Part shown: in pieces, positions 50,901 to 59,900 of the stretch
Layout of the letters: each line of letters opens with the position of its first letter
How positions within the stretch are numbered: position 1 is the stretch's first letter
Assembly: GCA_946811185.2 (NCBI GenBank)
Contig: OX328096.1
Coordinates: 38,886,011-38,950,010 of the forward strand
Origin: Hippopus hippopus
Taxonomy: Eukaryota > Mollusca > Bivalvia > Cardiida > Cardiidae
Direction of reading: 5' to 3'
DNA: 64,000 nt
Position numbers and translations under genes: made by a program
The notes under the pieces: generated by a model
Databases searched by the model: none
What the model saw: the letters and a program-made list of their open reading frames with translations, nothing else
Told to the model about the DNA's origin: nothing

Positions 50901-53900
50901 TAAGTTTCTATATGTTAACATACATAATTATAGAAAATATCAATATGAGCTTAAGACAAGCTACCTTCACAAAAAGGATCATTAATAGTTCTGTGCTGAT
51001 ATCCACTTTCACATTCACACCAAAAACTCCCAAGCGTGTTATGACACTTATGCATGGAACCACAGGGCATATCAGACAGACATTCGTCAAGATCTGTTAA
51101 TAAACATTCAAAACAAGCTAAATTTTACACTTGACCAAAGTGTAGAGTTTGCAGACAACGAATAGAATGCAGCTCAAAGATGAAACAGTTGAAAGCATTG
51201 TAAGAAAAGGAACTAGAGTACCACTTGTGGGTGCCAATGCTCTGCTGCAATGCTCTGCTGCAGATAGATTGATTTTTAGTGAAAGTGTTGTTGAAATAGG
51301 GTCATAAGTGTATAAAAAATATTTTGATGGTTACATGCCCTTGTTGTATGGGTTCCCCTTTTGATAGTTAACAACTAGTCCGAGTTTGAAGTAAATACCT
51401 TCAGTTATGATAGAGATATTATAAAGTTTCAAAGTATTTGCAATATGAGAATGCAGATGATGCAGATGACAATGACAGAGCTAGGACAATACCTTGACTT
51501 TCTTCGAAAACAGCAGAGCTATAAATCTGCACAGCTAATCATTTTGTATTACATTTAGGCAACATGTGCCATACAGAATGTATAGTATAAGTTTTTCTAT
51601 CAACTGATCTATCTAAAACAACCAAAGAAAAGAGTGGCTGCATAATGCCAATTATACAGCTTTTAATAAGAAATTAGATTCAATCTCTACCAGGAAGCTA
51701 GAAAAGCATTTAAGAAAACAGTACAATATAGCAAAGCCATATTATCTATAATATCTTTAATATAGCACCTTGCAGCATCTACTGCAGAGCTTCTAGAAAA
51801 ATAAAAATGTAAAGTGCTCCGGTATGAAATTCATATTTACACTGACCCACCTTTGCATTCTGGCAAATCTTTGTCAAACTGACCAGTTTCTGTACATCTT
51901 ATTGTGTCCTGACTGTCTGGATACAAGTGGAAACCATAGTTACAAGTTACTTGTACTGTCTCCCCTACTTCAACCGGCCCAGTTAGATTGGAAGTGGCAT
52001 GAACAATCTTCACCTCTTCACATCGTGTAACTGCATAAGATATCATACATATTCATGTCATCTTTTTTCTTAAAACTTATGTGCAAAATGCAATTATTTT
52101 ACTACAGAACTTCCCTTGTTTTCAATGTAATCTGTCTATTTGGAATTTTCTTATGTTAACCCATTCAGTTCCTAACAAATCCAATAGAAATTTTCATTCC
52201 TGACATATGACCCAAATAATTGAAATTTTGTGGTTGTTTTGTCTACAGCGTTTCAGCAAAGTGGCCAGTGTAGATCAAAGAACAGGCTGCACATTTTGTG
52301 AAGCCTGATCTTGATCTACACTTGTAGCAAGAGCAAGTTGTGAAGGGCACTTTAAGGGTTAAACATGTTTGATATATGGAGGATCTATGTGTGTGTGTTT
52401 ATGTATTAAAATTTCTATTAAACAAGTTGACTAAAATCTTCTGATGCAAACCTTGGGCTATCGATTTCCGGATTCAATTTAAAAAAAAAACTATTTTGAA
52501 TCCATTCTTATGTCAGATCCTATACCACATTATAGAAAAAGTATGTTTTACAAAAAGAAATAATAGAGGTTAAGTTTTTTTTATCAATCTACAGCAATCT
52601 TTTGAAAGTTGCTAACTGAAGAAATAATATAGTTGAAGTTTTAACCCTTAACCAAACAATCCTGTCTTTTAACAACCCTGAAGAAGAGGCTTTTAAAAAC
52701 ATTTGGGAAAAAAGAAAATAGTGACCAGTATTTTCCCTTTTCCCACAATGTTTTTCACCTCTTCAAAGCCAAATCCAATTATTTGAGCCATATGTTATTA
52801 GTTTTCTGCAAATACTTTCAATTTCACTAAGTCTAAACTTTTCTTGTGTGGTACAAAGTTAATAATCTACAGAAATCTTTTGAAAGTTGCTTATGTAGAA
52901 ATAATATAAATTTAACCTTAAACCAAACAACCCTGTGTTTTAACAACCCTGAAAAAGACTTTTAAAAACATTGTGGGGAAAAAGGAAAATACTGGTGACA
53001 AGTACTTTGCCTTTTCCCACAATGTTTTTCACCTCTTCAAAGCCAAATCCAGTTATTTGAGCCACATGTACTTAGTTGTCTACAAACACTTTCAAGTTAG
53101 GTAAATCTAGACGTTTTTTGTGTGGGACTGAGTTACTAATCTCCCTAGAACAAGGATGACAGTACCATCAACAACAGAAAAGTTTAAACTTATAACCTCC
53201 TTAGGAAAAACCCAGTAGATTACTTTGGAGACATCCTTGTGAAATATGCAGGATCATGAGATATAATCAGGGATTATCACGTGAGTAATTGTGAAAAGGT
53301 TGTTAAGCCTTTACCACACAACCCCGAGTTTTAACAACCTTGACAACAAAGGTTTTTGAAAACATTGTGGAAAAAGGAGAAAATGCTGGTAACCACGTGA
53401 GCCTCATTGAAATTGTAATCTGCAAATGCTTTGAATTTGGACAAGTGTACATTTTTGTTGTGTGGTGTAAAGAGCTTAACAGGAGAACTTGCCCATCATA
53501 TTAAGCAATTTTGCTTTTTGCTACAATGTAATTGTAGCCTGCTGCAAGAAGCATAATGTTGTCTACAGAAGGTTCCAAGTTCAGGTACTTACTGTTAATT
53601 GGTACACACTGTGGTTCAGGGTGGGACCACTGTCCTCCATGTTTGCATTCTGAAGTCATGTGACCATCTATTCTGTAGCCTGGGTTACACTTGAAATTGG
53701 CCCTTTCATGCATGTGATATCTTGGTGGAGTGTATATCCTTCCATTTAGAACTGGCTTTAACTTGGCACAGGCTGTTGCTGAAAGACATAGAGCTTTGTA
53801 CTACCAAGACTGCCTAAAGACCCATTTTCATAGTTTACTACTGAGTATAAGAAATTGATGCCAAATCAAATTAAGAAATTCTTTGCCCAAATACAAAACA

Positions 53901-56900
53901 GTGGGCTTTAATGGTCTAGTTTTGCTTCACTCACTAGTACACTGTGATTGGTATGGGTTGCAACCACTTAACTCTTGGAGTGCCTAATAAACCCAACAGG
54001 ACATAATAAATCTGGAAACAAGACTCGCACAAATTCATTATGAAGGTTGATTTTGTTATTAATATATCAGCAAAGCTGACAGTGTAGATCAAAGATTATA
54101 CTGCATGTTTTGTGCAGTCTGATCTTGATCTACATTGTCCACAAAACAAATAAAAATTTGAAAGGTGCTTGAAGGGTTATCTCTTTACCAGACAACATTT
54201 TGGACAAGTCCAATTTGAAAGCCTCAGCAGACGGCAAATTAGACGTGGCTCAAACTATGTATAGGCTATGTCTTCAAAAAAGATAAAAAAAAAAAACATG
54301 GGAAAGGCAGAAAAAGCTAATTAGTTACATTTTCACCATTTTCGAGGATGCTTTCAAAAGCTTCATTCCCTAGGATCATTTAAACTTGGAATTACATGGT
54401 ATGGGGTTAAGCTGTACAAGTTTGTCAGCATCAGTATAGTAAGTTGTGTCAAGTTGTTGATAAAATAGGCTGAATCAAAGGACCATTTGACTGTCTTTGA
54501 TGAGAAGATTTTCCAAGAATGCACTACAAGAACCTAATACTTAGAAATGTCTACATCAGTCACAGTGTTTTGCAAAATTGAGATTCTAATGCAAATCTAC
54601 AACAGGTCTATTAACTCTTTTCCAAATGACAAAATTTTGGACTCTGCCAAACTGACAGCATTTACAGACTACAAACTAAATGAAGCCATAATGATGATTT
54701 CTGTCTTTAAAAAAGTTGAAAACTTTGTGGAAAAGGAGAAAATGCTGGTAAACAATTTTTTCAAAAACATTTTCTTTTAAGGAAGTTAAAACTCTGGATT
54801 GTGTGGCAAAGGGTTAATGTGTGGAGGAGGTCCACCAAAAATAATTAATGCCAAAAACTGATCAACTCCTCTCACTTTGTTAGATTGCACCAGCAGTCAA
54901 GTACAGTAAAAAAGCCATGCCAATGACAGCCATTTTCTTCCTAGCCGATCCAAATTCTATAAAAAAAATCTGATAATGGTCCACTGAAGGCTCATTGATG
55001 CAAAATATCACTGGATGACAAAGAAAAAAATCTAACATCACATTATTTCATATTTTGCAACTCCTCTTTCTGTTTAGTGACTGGTAAAAATTACATTTAA
55101 GCAGAAACAATTTCAGTACAACCAATGTCTGAAGCTCTAGTAAGCAGCCATTTTATAACACTAGATAATCTAAAAATCAAAATCTGCAATCTGAATTCTT
55201 TAAGAAAATATGCTGTGGCTACTTACGATCACAAACTGGCATATCCATCCAACCATCTTCCAAGCAAGTTACTTTAAAATCTATGTCTACTATACTATGA
55301 CCAGGATTACATCTGTAATAGGCTACACCATCGTAATTACGACTAGTTACATTCAACAACACACCATTCTCCAGGGACTTCGGTGGACCACAGTTTATTA
55401 CTGAAATAAGTAACCATAGAAATACTTACTCCAGTGATCACACATCTGCTATTTGTAATATACGAGTCATGCTCATTTGAAAAGGGGCTAATTGCATCTG
55501 CAAAAAGTAAAGACCCATGTCAGGCTGTGCAGTACCAGTAGGCTGACATGGGTCAAACTCTGAAATTTATAAATTTTCTGTAAATCAAAGGTTATTGTAT
55601 CTCATGATTCAGTCGACAGATAGACTAAGTTAAATTTATGGATCCATAATTATGGATGACTTGCTTGGTGTAATGCATCATGGAGATGTATAAACCCCTT
55701 TTTTACTAGAGTATGGCTCATTTATAAATGTTGTATCAAACACAAGGATCACGATGTTCTCTCTTACTCACATGAGTAAATATGCGTAATATTTTGTGCT
55801 TTTGGTACAGGACCAAAGCAAAGTTATGGCCATTTAACCCTTTCCCAAATAACAAATTTTAAACTCTTTTGTATTCAAAACATCTGCAGACGACAAATTC
55901 AAAATAAGTACAAATTAGCTTAGGCTATCTGATAGGGTAAAAAAGATTGTGGGAAAAGGAGAAAATGCTGGTTACCAGCATTTTCTCCTTTTCCCACAAT
56001 GTTTTCAAAAGTCTTCTTTCCTGGAGTCGTGAAAACCCAGGATTGTTTGGTAAAGGGTTATCTGAGGTTTTGAGTTCAAATCCTGGCTCAGCAAAATCTC
56101 TTCTGACAGCCTAACAAAATACTACTTGATGAAACCAATGACCAATCACAAAAATTTATAACAATGCTTTGTGCTCAGATGACCTAACAAAAACAGAGAA
56201 GGTTAGCTTGTTTTTCACATGTTAAACACTATTTTCAGCTACCCGTATGTAACTGTGGCAAGTACTCTGTTACCAAGCAACTTGATCCTTTCTCACAGAA
56301 AGTAAAAAAATATTCAATGATAAGATATCCTGACTAAATGGCTATCATAAGTCCTCAAAAAATAAATGTGCCAAACGGTGAGATAAATAAACATTTTATC
56401 TATCAAATTTATTAAGGGAAAAACAGCATGCTATCTGAAACAAAAACAAAACAATAACATTCATACAGTCATTGCAAGTATAAAATTCTGCAATCTATCA
56501 AACTAATGAAAGCTATTATCCCTTTATCAACCAATCCTGTGTTTCAATGACCCTGTAGAAGAGGGCTGACAACCACGATTTCCTCCTTTTCCAGTAATGT
56601 TTTGCTAAGTGCACATATTCCATAACTTTAGCCAAATTTGTTATTGCTTTTTATATGGAAAAGACAAAATTTAGTTGCCTGCTATGGGGCAAAATCTAGA
56701 GACTCAGTAACATCTTGAGATATGATACTCTCAAAAATCCATGATTGTATTCAAAGAGTAAGGCACAGCACTACCATAAAACGTAAACAAGAGCACTGCA
56801 TGCAGCTGCCAAGGCTCTGCTGCAGTTGTTTGATTTTCAGAGAACTACCATAAAACGTAAACAAGAGTCCTGCATGCAGATGCCAACGCTCTGCTGCAGT

Positions 56901-59900
56901 TGCTTGGTTTTCAGTAAAAATTCTAATTCAAAAAGGGGCATAATTGAGTCAAAAATACTTTGATGGTTATCTGCCCTTGTTGTTAGGGTTCCCCTTTTGA
57001 TAGCCAAGCTAAAAAAGCAATATACAGGCCACAGGACTCTCAAAAAACTGCACTTACATTTACACACAGGCACAGGAGAGTTCCATACTCCATCCATATC
57101 ACAGAAACGCTTGCTGGCACCAACAAGTTGGTACCCTTTATCACAGCTATATGTTACATATGAATTGTACGAGGCCTTAGATGATGTGACAGACAAATGA
57201 TTATCTACTAATGTTGAATTGTCATGGCAATCTGAAGCGAAACATGAATACTTTTGGAAAAAGACTGATACAGTAATTTATTCAACTATTTAACTCGTGC
57301 AAAAAATTTGCAGGAAACCTTGTATACATAAATGAATAACCTGAATAAAGGTGCAATAAATGAAAACCACGAAAACAGTGTGGCAAAAGGAGAACCTTCT
57401 CATTCTGAGCAATTCCTTCCATTGCTACCATGTTTTCAAAAGTGGTTTGCTGTGAGTAAATGAAAGTCATATGCAGGTGAATATGTATTAACTTTTTACC
57501 TCACAATCCAGAGTTTTAACAACCCTGGGAAGTAAGGCTTTTGAAAATAGTGTGGGAAAAGAGGAAAATACTCGTAACTAGCATTTTCTCCTTTTCTCAT
57601 AATGTTTTCTAACCTTTCAGAAACAAATCCTATCATTCGAGCCACATGTAATTTGTCTGCAAATGCTTTCAATTTGGACCAGTCTAAAATTTTGTCTTAT
57701 GGTAAAGAGTTAAGTCTTTACCAGATCACATCATTCTAGACTTGTTCAATTTGAAAACAACTGAGGACAACAAATTAGATGTGGCTAAAATTATGAGATT
57801 TATTATTTATGAAATGCTAGAAAACATTGCGGGGAAAAGGAGAAAATCCTGGTTACCATTTTGTTCTCTTTTTCCCACAATGATTTAAAAAGATTTCTTT
57901 GTCTGTGTCATTAGACTCAGAATGTTATCATTAAAAGTTAATGCATTTTCTATAAACAAGCTTATCAGACCTTGAAATTTTGACAACCTTACTAAAACAA
58001 TATCAAACATGGAAAATAACCACAAAGTACATTTAGGGGGGTCAAACACAAGCCTTGTGTATTCTATCCTTCACCAAAAAATGGCAAGTCTCAATAACCT
58101 TGTGGAAGAAAGCTTTTAAAATCATTTTGGAAAAAGAAGAAAATGATAGATACCAGCATTTTCTCCGTTTTTCAAAAAGTTTTCTACCCTTTCAATGCTA
58201 AATCCTATCATATGAGCCACTTTTAGTTTCTTGTTTACAAATGCTTTCACAATGGACAATTCTAAACTTTGTTGTCTGTTAACCCTTTACCACATAATGA
58301 CGACTTTTAACGCCCCTGAAAGAGAAGGCTTTTGAAAACATTGTGGGAAAAGGAGAAAATGCTGGTTACCAGCATTTTCTCCTTTTCCGACAATGTTTTT
58401 TACCCTATCAAAGAAAAATCATTTCATATGAGCCACGTTAAAACTGTCATCTACAAATGCTTTCAATTTGGACAGGTCTAAAATTTTGTGTGTGGTAAAG
58501 GGTTAATCAGTTAACTCTTTACCACACACAATATTTCAGACCTATCCAAACTGAAACACATTTGCAAATGAAAAATGTGACACAAAACTTGTCTTAGGAA
58601 GTGTAGAAAACATTATGGAAAAAGGGGAAAAAAAATGCTGGTTACCTACCAGAATTTTCTCCTTTTCCCACAATGTTTTCAAGAGCCTTCTTTCTTAGGG
58701 TCATTAAAACTTGGGACTGTGTGGTAAAGGGTTGAGGCTCTGGTTCCAATACTATGATCATGATCAACTTTCAGAGCCATCAAGACCTATGACATTGGAA
58801 TTCAAATTTTTCTTTCAGGTGCTTGTCCTTAGTTCAAAATGATAGATCTATAAAAAACAAAAACAAATGTAACTTACCAAATGAAAAAGAGGCTGACCAT
58901 CCAGCTTTATTTACCAGATTATCAGTTTGAAAATGAATGACAAAATAACCACCGGATGACTTCAAAGGTTGCAGCATTGTATGCCAGCTACTAAGGTTCA
59001 TCAGTAGTGTTTGTGATGAGATTTTTGAACTATTATAAATCTGAAAAGTATACCGACAAATCATTCATTCCCTTTCAAACATTTCCTGTGAGCAATGCCC
59101 CGAATTTTTTTTTTCTAAACTTAGGAAATCCAACAAAGTTTCTAGCTCTAACAAAAGTTCAAGTAGTCATCCTTACAATTCTTAGGAGGAGCAAGCACAT
59201 AACAGCAAATTACAATGAGGACAAAAGTCCTTTAGTGACAAACTGTTGCAGCATCTTTAAAAATTTGAAATCCTATTGTCATGAAACTATTTCTTGGTAC
59301 AAGTGTTACAGCTTTTGCTGGAATCGTCTGTTAAAGCTGCTGCTCTGCTCCTACAATGTTTTCCAAAGCTGTCTATTGCATGGATTTTGAAATGCCATTT
59401 TACAAGGGAACTAGACAAATTCAACTTTCTCCACTTTCACCTCAAATACTTTGTTCAAGATCAAGTTAAGAAAATACCTGTACAAAGTCATATGAGTTTT
59501 CTGTATGAAAGAAGTGAAAGATCAGAGTAGATTCACGGATTGCTTCATCTTGCAAAGTCCAGCTACACTGCAAATTGTTTGGATAATTCTTTCCTGCATG
59601 AAAACCAGGTGATGAGATTCTTCCATGACCTTGAAAGATTGTAACATCACAACCTGGAATAAAACTATGACATATACATATTTATGCACTCAAAGGCCTC
59701 AAAGTCCTGAAAAGCTTTCCATCACATATACATATAATACTGTATACGTAATGTATTATGTAAATTACAGGAGTTAGCAAGGGCAAGGGAGCAAAATTTG
59801 TTCTGCTAAGCAGGCTAAACATTAACTGTTGTTTTATTCCTTTAACTCTTTCACTTTACCACATGGCAAAGTCTAAGACTGGTCCAAATTGAAAAGGGCA

